Source: Pterobdella sp. o SKG-2022 | Lineage: Eukaryota; Annelida; Clitellata; Hirudinida; Piscicolidae | Direction: 5' to 3' | Length of the DNA: 64,000 nucleotides | Assembly: GCA_964035795.1 (NCBI GenBank) | Contig: OZ038324.1 | Coordinates: forward strand, 4,336,680 to 4,400,679 | Shown: positions 11,601-26,691 of the stretch, one piece after another | Position numbering within the stretch: the first letter of the stretch is position 1 | How the letters are laid out: each line of letters begins with the position of its first letter | Program-made: the position numbers and the translations under genes | The notes under the pieces: model-generated | Told to the model about the DNA's origin: nothing | What the model saw: the letters and a program-made list of their open reading frames with translations, nothing else | Database searches by the model: none

Positions 11601-14600
11601 TACCAAGGGTTGGGCTTTATTTGAAAGATCTATCTCGAAGTCGGCTTTTCCATACAGAACGACTGAGAGAATCTGCACAAACCATGTCTAGCTTTCTTTT
11701 GTCATTCAATAAAATTTCTTTCCAAGTTTTTTTCTCAGCCTTTCGGGTTTCTTACAAGAATCTTACTCCAACTTTCGCATCTATGAGATCTAACCAGCGC
11801 TACGCTCCACATGTCCAAATCCCCTCATTCCGACATTCTCTCTTCTTCAGGCTTTCTTTCTCCCAAAGCTTGTCTACCATGTATCTCTTCAAAAACAGTA
11901 GAATTAAATCATATATGGCTATTCCAGTCTCCACATATTATTATTTTTTCTTAGTTTGAAACTTTAGCTATGGTGGATCGTAGCACATAATAGAATTGAT
12001 ATTCAACATTCTTCCTAAGATTAGCTTGAAGTGCATGAATACTCACAAAAACGAAAAAAACTGTTCCAATGACCATTCGCATAAGGATGATTCTATCGGA
12101 GGCTCGAATCATTTCAAACACTTTCTCCTACCACTTTTCAGCCAGTAAAATTCCAACACTACTCATGCCTTTGACATTCCCATAGCCAAAAAACTTGTAC
12201 CAAGAGTTTCTGCCTAAAATTCTTTTCAAGTCGGTCTTCCCCCGAGGCTCTTGCAGACAAAAAAGATTGACTATTCTTTTCGTCATGGTTTCCCCCGAAT
12301 CAGCCGTCTTCTCCCTCATCTTTCCAACATTTAAAGTTCCGACACGAAATGATCTTTCATTATTATACCGGCATTATTTATTTATTTATTAGGGTTTACA
12401 AAAAAAACACCACAAATGAATGTTGATTTGTTAGAGTTTTTTGTTTGTCGAAGCACGCCTTCCTTCCAACTTCCACTTTTTCCTGTCTTTTCCAAGTTCG
12501 ATTGCCTCTTCTATTGATAGGGAATAACGTATAGTGGCATAATTTTCTTGAAAATGCTCTTCCTTTTTTCCATTTTTTTTATCATAATTTTTTGCTTCCA
12601 GATATACCTGAAATTTATACTATTCTTATTGTATTTAATACTTCATTTAACACATTACTCCTATTACTAGCATACGTTTTATTTCTACTAATTTTTTGGT
12701 TTCTAATTTGACGCCAGAGAAGATTAAAATTATTTGATAAACCTGACAAAAATCCCCTAGAATAAGCTATTTTGCGATGATTATAATTGAAGTTAATGAC
12801 TATTAGGATTTTTAAAATTCAGATTTTCAAATACCGCTAACGTCTAAACTTACGATTACGATTAGAACATCGAAAATTTTTTAAAAAAAGTAAAGTGAAA
12901 AATAAAATCATCAATGGAATTAAATAATTAACCATGCCTAAAAAGCAGTTAAAAGCCGATTTTGAACAGCCCAGCATGTCGGTGGATATAAGTCGATATA
13001 ACAATTTTATAAGAATGCTTTTTATAAACTTTTGTTAGTTGCTAGTATAAGTAACATTGAATTTTTTAACCTATCATTGTAGTTATTAATTATCATTATT
13101 GCTAAGAAAAAGATTTAAAAATTTTGTAGTATCAATTTTCAGTAAGGTTTTTTCAACATTTTGATGAAAACTGTTTGGAATATATTTCATGAAATATCTA
13201 TTCAAAATAGAATGAAGTATTTATTTGAAATTCAACATAAAAAGCCCCGGAATCAGACTGGTGAAACTGAACGTTGAAATATGGGAACTGCCTTTTCTCA
13301 CACAGCTACTTGGAGAAGAGAACCACCATGTATGAAGATACTTATCAATTGATCAGTCAAAATAAAGTTGTATAGTTGAAAGTATATTAAAATGTTAACT
13401 ATGTGAGTGCAAATTGAAAATTTTGAAATTTAGTTGGACAAAAAATTTTATTTCTTAAATCTATTTGATTAATTAAAATTATATATATTCTGAATTTTCA
13501 AACCAAGAAAACACAGAGCTTAAAATCTGATTTGAAATATCTTTTTTATCTCAGATTGACCATTTAGGTGGCCGTACATTTGTGTTGAGCTCAAAGCTTG
13601 ATCAGCTTTTGAGGCAGAACAATGTGGAATATGAGACTATCAACCACGAGTAAGTGGAATATTCAATTGAACTCAGGGAAAATATTTAATGAAAATTTTA
13701 TAGAAAAAAATTGAATACTTTAAAGAATAAAGCAAACAAACTCAATAATATACCTTGGAAATATGCTCTGTTCAATTTTATAAATTGATTTATTTGTTAT
13801 TTTCTAAGAGAAGATGAGGATGAAGATAGTATCGAAAAATTACTGACAAAAGGTTCTAAAAGGGAAAAGAGGAGAAAACGCCACGCTTCCCCAGAAGAAG
13901 AAACTGAAGATGATATTAAAAGTTTTTGTAAAACTTACATTGAAGATAAGCAAACTTTTGGTCCTGAAATGTACAAAGATGAAGAAATGGTTTACAATAC
14001 TACTTACGGCTATTTGAATGTAAGAAATTACATAAATTGATTAAACTATGCAAAAAAAACTTTATTTAATACTTTTTTCATAACTAAAATTTATAAAAAA
14101 TTAATTTTTTATGAAAAATAATTTTAAAACGACTAGATAATGAAATGGATGAAAACGATGGAAGCCAAGCACTCAAAAACAGTTGAAATCCTCAAATATG
14201 GAGACACTTACGAACAAAAATGCCTCGTTTACGCTAAGGTTCAACATTGAATAACTATACGATTTAATACGTAGCTTTTTGTTAGCTGAAATTACATTAT
14301 CAAGTATACAAACAAAGACGTTGCTAGCTGTCATGGTAACATCATTCAATCTTTATAGTTGTAACGCTTAACATGAATAATAAAAATGAAATTCTTTAAA
14401 TATTGATGCAATTAATGAAAAAAATATTTGGAAAAAAAGTTCACACTAAGATTTGAAACTAAATAATTTAAAATACATCAACTAATAATGCTAATAGTCA
14501 AAAATCCAACTTCTTTCAACATAGCCACGCTTAGAGTCAGAAATGTTTGCAAAAGTTCATAACAACCTATGTTCCACATATGTATAGCATATCAATTTAT

Positions 14601-17600
14601 GAATTTCCCAGATAAACGAAAAAAAAGGGCAGAAAGTGGTGGTGGTGGATGCTGGCATCCATGCCAGAGAGTGGGCTAGTATTTCATCTGTGTCAGTCTT
14701 CATGCATAAGGTGGTGTGTGTGTTTATGCGTACTCGCATTTGTTTTATGTTGTCGTTGTATGTGTTTTATGTATGTGTTTATTTTTCTGTTTTTTGTTTT
14801 TATTTGTGTGTATGTCTTTTTGTCTCTATTTATATGCATGAAAATATATGTATAGTTTCATCTATTTATGAGTATGATTTATTTATCCCAAAACTATCGT
14901 TACTCAACACTAGCTTGTTCATGAATTAGAGAGAGGCAATTCACCATTTAGTAACTACACCTTCTTCATCATCCCCGTCTTCAACCCTGATGGCTACACT
15001 TATAGTCGTAAAGAAGTTAGAATTTAAAACTGAGTTTTTTTTGAATTATATAATTTTTATTTTTTCATCATTACTCCTAACATCATCATCTTGACTATCG
15101 TCTTCATCATCATCCCCCTCATTCTTAGCAGAATTTAGTTGCCTGCATTAATATCATAGTTATTCCAAAACAACAGCCTGACTTGCAGCATCGATTGTGG
15201 AGAAAAAACAGAGCAGTTACTTCTAATCCAGATTGCATCGGAGTGGACCTGAACAGGAATTACTGCGTGGCGTGGAGTGATTATGATTATAACCCACTAG
15301 AATGCAATAAATATTACGAATTTGATCATTATTCATCACTTTTGTGGTGTATTTTGATTTTGAACTCTACATGAAGAAGATAAATGTCAATAATTTTGTT
15401 TAAACAGTCATCTAAAATTAATTTATTGTATTCAATGAGTTTAGCCATACCATGAAAAGTTATAGTTTTATAATGAGATGAATCTACCAAAAGTTATAGA
15501 TTTTAGTTTGCAAGAAATATTTTGAAATGTTCGTTTTAATGAAAATTTTAATCTCAAAATTAAAATACATTCCTTGAAAACTTATAAGAGCAAATACTTG
15601 GGCTTGTATAGCCTCAAATTGTCTTAACTCATTTCAATTTTAAATTATTTAAAATATATTGATAAATTAATGAGACGAATGCTCGGAGAAAGCTCGAAAA
15701 AAAAGATCAGCAAATAAAGCTTCTGAGAATTCATGCAAAACAACAAGTAATATAAGAATCATATTTATGCCGGTTTTGAATTGTTTTTAACATTCCTTAG
15801 CTTCCAACCCTACTACGACTAAGAAAGATTGTAGAGAAAAAGAAGCCAATTCAACGACAAAAAGTAATACAAATCAACAAGAACCCCCCCAATGTTCAGC
15901 TACCTACAAAGGCGAATCGTGTATGGATCAAGCAGAGAACATAGCTTTCTCGAAGTTTGTTCCATTTGAAAAATTCTTTATTATTCTTTAAAGTTATCCA
16001 AGTGATTTTCAAATTATAACAGGTTGAGGAAAGATGCCAAAAGCAACATAACTGCATACTTCAACGTTCATACAGTTATGAACGCCTGGCTGTACCCTTA
16101 CGCTTACACTAATGTAACCGTTCCTCCAAATTCAAAGAAAGAAGTATGTGCTCAATTATCCACATGGTTTTACATTGAGTAAATTATTAATAACTTGATA
16201 TTATTTTTAAACTTTTAAAATATGTTGTCAAAGCGTGCAGCTGTGGTCAAAGCAGTAGAGAAGATCAAAGAAGAGTATGGCATCGAAATGAAATATGGCA
16301 CGCCTTGTACGAATACGTTGTTTTGAATAATTACCATATTAAAATTAATTGACATTGTCCACAGGGATGTGCCATTTTTTCATCCTTTTGGTTCTGCACT
16401 TTAAAATGCGCCCGCCTATACGCTTGCATATGAGGCTACTTTTTTGATATAACATAGATAGCAGTAGACACCGAAAGCAGGTATCAACTGACATTATTAT
16501 GGTATTATTGGCTTTACAGAGAATCTTTTTATCTTGACAACGGCGAAGCAAACTGCCCAAGTGGGTAAACTGTGGATCTTTAGTTTGATAGTAGTAGAGG
16601 TGCCTCCGATCTTCAGTTCGGTGACATGACGTAATTTTTTCTCCATACTTGTCTATCAGCCATAACAGTACGTAATTCGTTGGAAGTCAGCTCCGTATCT
16701 TTTTGAAGTACGTCTTTCAAGTAAAGAAAATCATCAACTTGTTCAATTTCGTCACCATTCCTAGCATGAATATGACTTTCTACAGAGGGATTGAAATGTA
16801 TTGCTTTATTCTTGCTTGCATTAAGAAAGAGACCTATTTTTTGAGTTGCAGTCTTGTTTTCGTGGAGAAGAGACTCAGCTTTGTTGATCGTATCTTCCAT
16901 CAAAGCGATATCGTCGAAAAATGCAAGTTTGGCGAGTTTCTTGGAATGGACTCTACCACTTCCTCTTCTCTTGAGAGTCAATCCATTTGAAGAAAAAATT
17001 GAAGTGCTGAGAGTATAATCCAAGCAAATGATGAAAAGAAACGGGGTGAGTGGGTCCCATTGTAAGACGCCAATATCGATCTTGAAGATGTCAGTATTGC
17101 CTTCAGGGTTTACCCCAAAAGTGGAAGTGTTTTCATACATCACTCGTATTGCATTAACGATTTCAGAAGGAATTCCATATGCAGCAAGGATTTTGAGCAT
17201 TTTGGACCGATCTATCGAGTCAAATACTTTTTTGAAATCGATGAAAGTTATCACAGCTTCTTTTTTGTGGTTACGCAATTCTTCTATGATTCTTCTGAGT
17301 GCGAGCAGATGAGGCGAGATGGATCTTCCAGGACAAAAGCCGTTTTGGTTGGGGCAAAGCAGCTTGTCGATGACAGGGCGTATTCTGTTTAGCATAAGCT
17401 GGTTGTAGATTTTAGAGGCTATTTGGCTAAGACTTATACCCCGGTTGTTGGTACAACGAGTTAAGCCTCTTTTCTTTGGTACAGGAACAATACCAGATAT
17501 ACCCCATTCACTGAGACGCACACCATTAAAGGTTTCGTTGCAAAACTTTTCCAAGTATTTTTGGGTTTGCTAGAGCTTCCAGACTTCTAGTGTAAGACCA

Positions 17601-20184
17601 TCCAGGCCAGGGGCTTTATTATGTTTCATTGCTTTAAGTGAATCTGTGATCTCCTTTTGGCTAAATTCGGCAGTACTAATTTCTGGGTTGATGTCAAACA
17701 AATTAACGCAGTCAAACTGAGCTTGACTATCATTTTTATTAACAGAAAGTAGATTTTGGAAATGGTCTTTCCAGATTTTGAGACGATTTTTTACTTGGAT
17801 AAAGGTGACAGATTTTTTCTTTTCTGACAATTTCTTTATTAGATTCCAAGCGTTCTTCAGATTTCCCCGTGATCCCTTTTCAAATTCTGAGAGCGTTTTA
17901 TTAAGTCTAGCGTCTTCAAGGCGGTCATATGTCTGGCGTTGGGTATTTTGGTGAAGTTGAACCCATTGGTTTGAAGCTTTTTTGGTGTTTAAACGAGGTA
18001 GATTCATACGATGGTGCTCATATGGTAAGGGAGGTTCGTTTTGGATGACTCGGTAGTTTCTTTGTTCTGACTTTGTTACATATGGATACAAAAGATGTGT
18101 AAGTCTGTTGATCTATTGGTAAGGCGTCAAATTTTGAAGAAATCAAACCGTCTATGGTAGTAGCCAGATCTTTGTCATGGCACAGCACCTGCCTGTAGCG
18201 ACATTTTTTTTGTTGATTATTTTGGAGCACGAAGACTCAATCTGACCTTTGCTGTTACTATGTTGTGATTACCACCAATAGTAGCAGAAGAAGTATGGGC
18301 TTGGCAGTCATTAAAACTGTTTTTCCAGGGTTTTCTGAAAAGAAGATAGCCAATTTGAGCCAGGTGTCCAGCGGGATGTCTCCATGTCCATAATTTCCAG
18401 TTAGGTTTTTGAAAAAGCGTGTTACCGGCAAAAAGATTGTGTTGTTGGAGGAAAGTTTCAAGGAATTCACCATTTTGATTCACGATGCTATGATATGAAA
18501 ATTTTCCGGAACTTCGAGCATTGAAGTCGCCACCAACAATCAAGTTGTTGTGGAAAAGTATGGTAGAATGGTAGTATGGTTGTCAAGCTGTTCATAAAAT
18601 CTTTCTACTTCTTTTAGTGGGGCAAGATTATGGGGAGAATAACAAGACACAAGAGCAGTTTTAGGGTTGACTTTGAATGAAGCGATATCAGTCCGATTTT
18701 AAACTTTTTTAATGGAAGTTAGCATTGGCAATATCTGTTTTTACACCTCCCACAGTGGCATTGCTGGTGACCTTGTATGCCGATGCCGTGAACAAGATAG
18801 CTTATGATATCCGGATCACTGTTCTTGTCAAAAAGGCGATGTTCTTGGATGCAGACTGCTTGAAGGTTGTGTTGGTTGATGTGGAGGTTGAGTTCACCTC
18901 GGGCATACTCTGAGTTGAGGGAGCGACAGTTTAGTGTTCCAATGCTGTAGCTTTGTTTGAGACGGAAAATCTCTTTGTTGTGTGAGAGATTAGAGTTTGG
19001 CCATCCATTTGAATTTAAACCAGACTAGTCATCGGCAGCTTTTGGGCTAAGACTCTTTCTGCGTAAGGGTCGATTGTTACGGGCTTCAATCGTGGTGCTG
19101 TTTAAAAAATTAGCCATATTTTCTAGTAGCTTGTATTACTGTGATGCTTCGCTACGGCTCTCACAGGCGCAGCGTCATGCTTGAGATGACTAGTTGGCCA
19201 TGAGTTGATTTATCTGCTAGGCAAACGAGCTGGAACATCGGTGTGTTGCTGACCACCATCTGAAGCAGAAACCATTCTTGCTACCCGAATGAATCAGTCT
19301 TAACCAAGTTAGCCGAGTCGCGGACTTTCACCGCTGGTATCAGACTTGCCCGCCATGGGAGGACTTACCAGAAACATAAGTTCCTGACGGCATAGCTCTG
19401 ACACTAACCCGTTGAAATCTCCCACCTCGAGGAGGTCAGGGTTGGACTTTTGAGGAGACATTTAATTTGATAGTTTCAAGTTTGACGTTGGCTCAGACTG
19501 CCATGCTATGAGTTTGTCTTGAATTAATTAGTTTTTTATAATTCACGCTAGAAACAGTATGAATAAGCTAAAACGGGGTGCTGTCAACCCTAGTCACTGA
19601 GACGTGTAAAGCACTATGATTTAATAATTAAAAAACTCGTAGTTTTATCATTTTAAAATTAAGCAATATGACAGACTCTGTTTTGAGTTATGGTGCTTGC
19701 GGAAGTTTAATGGACTGGATGAGTCAGCAATTAGGAGTGCCTTATTCCTATGCTTTGGAACTTACGCCTCTAATTAGAGATCTAAATGTGAGCTTAATTT
19801 AAGCTTTTCAATTTTTCAAAAATGAATTGTATAATATTGTTAGAAATAACATTTCAATTTTTTGAGCCAAACATAAATATTCAAAAGAAAAATGTTTTGG
19901 AGTATATTTTTCTACATGAAGCTCCGTACAAATATTTGTACCTTCACTCAATCCTGTAGGTTCATTTTACGAAAAGCTTCGTGGAATAAACCCCAAAAAG
20001 TGTTTTCATTTAAATATTAGTATAAATGTATTGTAATCTTGACTTGAAGATGACTTTTCAAAATTTTTCATCACCCTCATATCAGTACATATTCCGAATC
20101 AACGACACCGACGTCAGAACCTACGGAAATCTTTTGACTACTGGTATAAAGACTGTTATAGAAGAGATTAACAGAGACAATTGA
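8625..20184 (+). CDS. secreted M14A zinc procarboxypeptidase, A-type
   Basis: Metallocarboxypeptidase that removes C-terminal residues after secretion. Thirteen exons joined by phase: 8625-8692, 13257-13329, 13555-13649, 13809-14019, 14137-14238, 14612-14710, 14932-15015, 15189-15276, 15801-15954, 16023-16143, 16234-16306, 19675-19787 and 20086-20184, giving 459 residues. Exon 1 encodes a signal peptide. Exons 2-4 encode the activation propeptide, ending in a strongly basic stretch (KREKRRKR, about 96-103) that suits furin-type cleavage. Zinc ligands are visible: HAREW (His200, Glu203) and His341 in NVHTVMNAW. Also present are LNRN for substrate binding, Tyr395, and Glu418 in YALEL as the catalytic base. 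Met402 sits at the usual specificity position (CPA Ile255), suggesting hydrophobic substrates. A Lys/Thr/Asn/Gln-rich insert of about 40 residues separates LNRN from CSATYKGE. Introns 1 and 11 are filled with mobile DNA. The exon 8 donor (A|GTGATT) is the weakest junction. Confidence 0.92.
8979..10550 (-). mobile_element. piggyBac-like DNA transposon relic
   Basis: Lies in carboxypeptidase intron 1. The left edge is TTAA followed by CCCGTTTGTGCC, the expected target and terminus pattern. Subterminal inverted repeats ATGAGATCAATGGGCACAAG (about 9117) and its complement (about 10513-10540) bracket the body. Minus-strand decayed frames read IRFGYKLW (about 10320-10290), FVDNVF (about 10160-10135) and KRGCHSYNFDINGEILIGRW (about 10010-9950), in the order of the piggyBac transposase core (RFGYK, DNFF, RGxYD..RW). 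Stops and frameshifts make it inactive. I could not find a right TTAA terminus. Confidence 0.8.
10816..11281. mobile_element. inverted-repeat (MITE-like) element hosting a SINE
   Basis: Arms of about 110 bp in inverted orientation: 10816-10925 and 11165-11281. The left arm starts AGCGATTGATTCTAGTTGG; the right arm read in reverse starts AGCGAGTGATTCTAGTTGG. The arms look about 85-90% alike with small gaps. No coding capacity. A tRNA-like SINE lies between the arms, so it probably inserted into this older element. Confidence 0.7.
10969..11128 (+). mobile_element. tRNA-derived SINE, copy 1
   Basis: The head (about 10971-11042) resembles a tRNA: acceptor strands GGCCCCT / GTGGGCC, A box TACCTCAATGGTTGAGCA, anticodon stem TTAGA/TCTAA and B box GGGTTCGATCCCG. 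The T loop would be only 6 nt and the D stem is imperfect. The body, with CTGTTC.ACAGTGTGTTTT and AATACCGCATTACATT, recurs in the copy at 22444. A shared non-tRNA tail marks a SINE rather than a tRNA gene. Confidence 0.75.
11540..12350 (-). mobile_element. RTE/CFDP2-type LINE, internally deleted
   Basis: Minus strand. The 5' part (about 12350-12128) encodes an APE-type endonuclease start, VGTLNVGKMREK then FCLQE and GVGILLAEKW-like sequence (here SVGILLAEKW). The part at about 11900-11545 matches the 3' end of the LINE at 23596-24443, including the RMRWFGHVE region (here degraded) and the tail. The reverse transcriptase between them is missing. Lies in carboxypeptidase intron 1. Confidence 0.75.
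16340..19450 (-). mobile_element. RTE/CFDP2-type LINE, degenerate, near 5'-complete
   Basis: Antisense insertion in carboxypeptidase intron 11. Reading on the minus strand: about 19450-19050 is a likely 5' leader; about 19040-18220 is an APE endonuclease with SIGTLNCRSLN, CIQEHRLF, VGGDFNAR and GNHNIV-like motifs; 18230-17570 is a linker; 17554-16613 is the reverse transcriptase with PNQNGFCPGRS, FIDFKKVFDSIDR, GVLQWDPLTPFLF and FFDDIALMED. Both catalytic aspartates are kept, but the usual QGD is QWD. The thumb and C-terminal part is deleted: sequence jumps from DDFLYLK to a terminal ADRQVWR segment. Frameshifts split the frame, so it is inactive. The remainder to about 16340 is probably 3' UTR. 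Confidence 0.85.
19853..20013. mobile_element. palindromic foldback element, family A, degenerate copy
   Basis: Imperfect palindrome. ATTCAAAAGAAAAATGTTTTGG on the left mirrors CCAAAAAGTGTTTTCATTT on the right, and the right half contains ACGAAAAGCTTCGTGGAAT as in the intact copy at 20308. The left arm is shortened. Lies in carboxypeptidase intron 12. Confidence 0.65.
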
Positions 20185-20307
20185 TCAATAAATCATTTTA
20201 GTTAATTAGTTGAAAAAAATAGAAAACAAAAATTTAATTTTTTATAATGAATTATTAATAATGTTTTACTGGAAGTATAAACTTTTTAATTCTTCGAGCC
20301 AAATGTA

Positions 20308-20490
20308 AATTTTCAAATGAAAACACTTAGGAGTATATTAAATTCCACGAAGCTTTTCGTAAGATGAAATTACATTATCAAGCGAAGGTACATATATTAT
20401 ATATTTGTACCTCCACTTGATAATGTAAGTTCATCTTACGAAAAGCTTCGTGGAATTTAATAAACTCCTAAGTGTTTTCATTTGAAAATT
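20308..20490. mobile_element. palindromic foldback element, family A, intact hairpin
   Basis: An almost perfect inverted repeat of about 180 bp with a very short centre near 20395-20405. AATTTTCAAATGAAAACACT on the left pairs with AGTGTTTTCATTTGAAAATT on the right; inner arms carry ACGAAGCTTTTCGTAAGATG and its complement, then CATTATCAAG / CTTGATAATG. It lies about 120 bp downstream of the carboxypeptidase stop. Fragments occur near 26878, 33505, 37590, 51610 and 63130. No coding capacity. Confidence 0.8.
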
Positions 20491-21783
20491 ATAAACTTGT
20501 TAGTAATTTTGTTAGATTTTGGTTTATGGTCAATAAAAATGTAAAAAATGTTAGTTTTAGCTTATAGATAAATAAAAACCGAATATATATATACGAAAAT
20601 AAACAAAAAAAATGAATAGTTAAATAATAAATCTGATAAACAAAACAAAGATTAAACAATTAAAAACTATAGAAAGTTTTGAAAAAAAATGTTTTTTAAT
20701 TTCGATTTTAATTAGATTGATAAAAAAAAAATAAAAAAGCTTTAGATTTTTTTTCATTTATCCTTAAATACTTGGTAATCGCAAATATTTGGTAATCAAA
20801 CGCTGAGATTATGTACGCAAATGCAAACATTTAGAAAACAAACGCAAGATTTGTTAGCCAAAGCAAAGACGGTGGTCAATTGAGAAACCCTATAAATAGA
20901 TGGTTAGTAAATTGATGAACAATGATTAGGATCATACTAAAAAATATACCTGAATAAAGAATGTTCCAAAAACTCTTGAAGTATCCACTATATCCTTTTT
21001 GTATTGCGATGGTAGATTCAAAAACTGTTTATTTTCTCTGTTTTTAAAGGCTACAGATAAAGTGCAAAATAAATTTCACTCTCGAAACCATGTAACTCGG
21101 ATATTTTAATCGATAATTGAGTTTAATTCAAACAGTTAATCATCCTCGTGTTGACTAAATTCGAAATATAATGATTTAAAAAGTTTTTTCAATTTTACCT
21201 TCAAATTAAAACTGAAAATGAGTCAAAAAAATATTAAAAACATTCTTTTTTGAAAAAAAACCGTGTATTTAGTTTAAAACAGTGTTCAAAACTACCCAAG
21301 CATGTTTCGTAAATTGAGTAGCAAAAATATATTAATTGATCAAAATAACTCATTAGAAAATTTTTTTTAAATCAATTTTTTTTAATGTAATCTATATAGT
21401 CATATTTAAATTTGCTTGCTGTTTCATATATTGGAGATTCTTTCAGTGTTTTCGAGATATTTGGCAATTTATTTTCAAACCGCGTTTTGCTAATATTTTT
21501 TCACCATTTAGATTGTTTTTTGATGGTTGATGGGTAATTTGAAATATCTTATCCAAATATAGCCCTAAAAAAACATTCAAAAGCAGTAGTATTACTTTGA
21601 TTTTTTAAAAGTGGTAATAGTTTTAAAGTCACTGAATTTCAACATTTTCTAATTAATAAACAATAAAAATTTCAATATAGTGAGTTTATGTTCAATTTGA
21701 TGTTTCATATAATTTCAATTTTATTTCATCGAGTTTTACAATCCATTTTAAAAATCGCTGACTAAACTTGCTTTTGATTGAAG
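20491..21783. other. AT-rich intergenic region upstream of PSMC2
   Basis: No gene or named repeat could be supported. The last part should hold the PSMC2 promoter, but I see no clear TATA or initiator arrangement. Confidence 0.5.
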
Positions 21784-26391
<4,608 letters not shown>

Positions 26392-26691
26392 TTTGGTCGA
26401 TGGGTTTGGGTGGTGTTTCATTGAGGAATATTTTTTTGGTGTGAAGATTGAGTGTTGGTGGTGTTAGTCTTAGTTATTTTTATTTTTAGCCGTTTATAAT
26501 TTTTGTTTCAAGTTGGAGTTTTTGTTATTACAAAATAAATTATCAAATATTTGCCATTTTTATAAAAGCTAAATATGAAAGTAGAAAAACAAAAATATAA
26601 AAGCGAAAAAAAATCTATCTAAATGGATCCCAAATATACAAATGACGCTACAATACTATAAAGCAGCTACGGTAGTAAATTTTTGGTGCTT

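Noticed and set aside
14636..14929. Hydrophobic Val/Cys/Phe-rich open frames
   Set aside because: Only the first 75 bases are carboxypeptidase exon 6; the rest is GT-rich intron.
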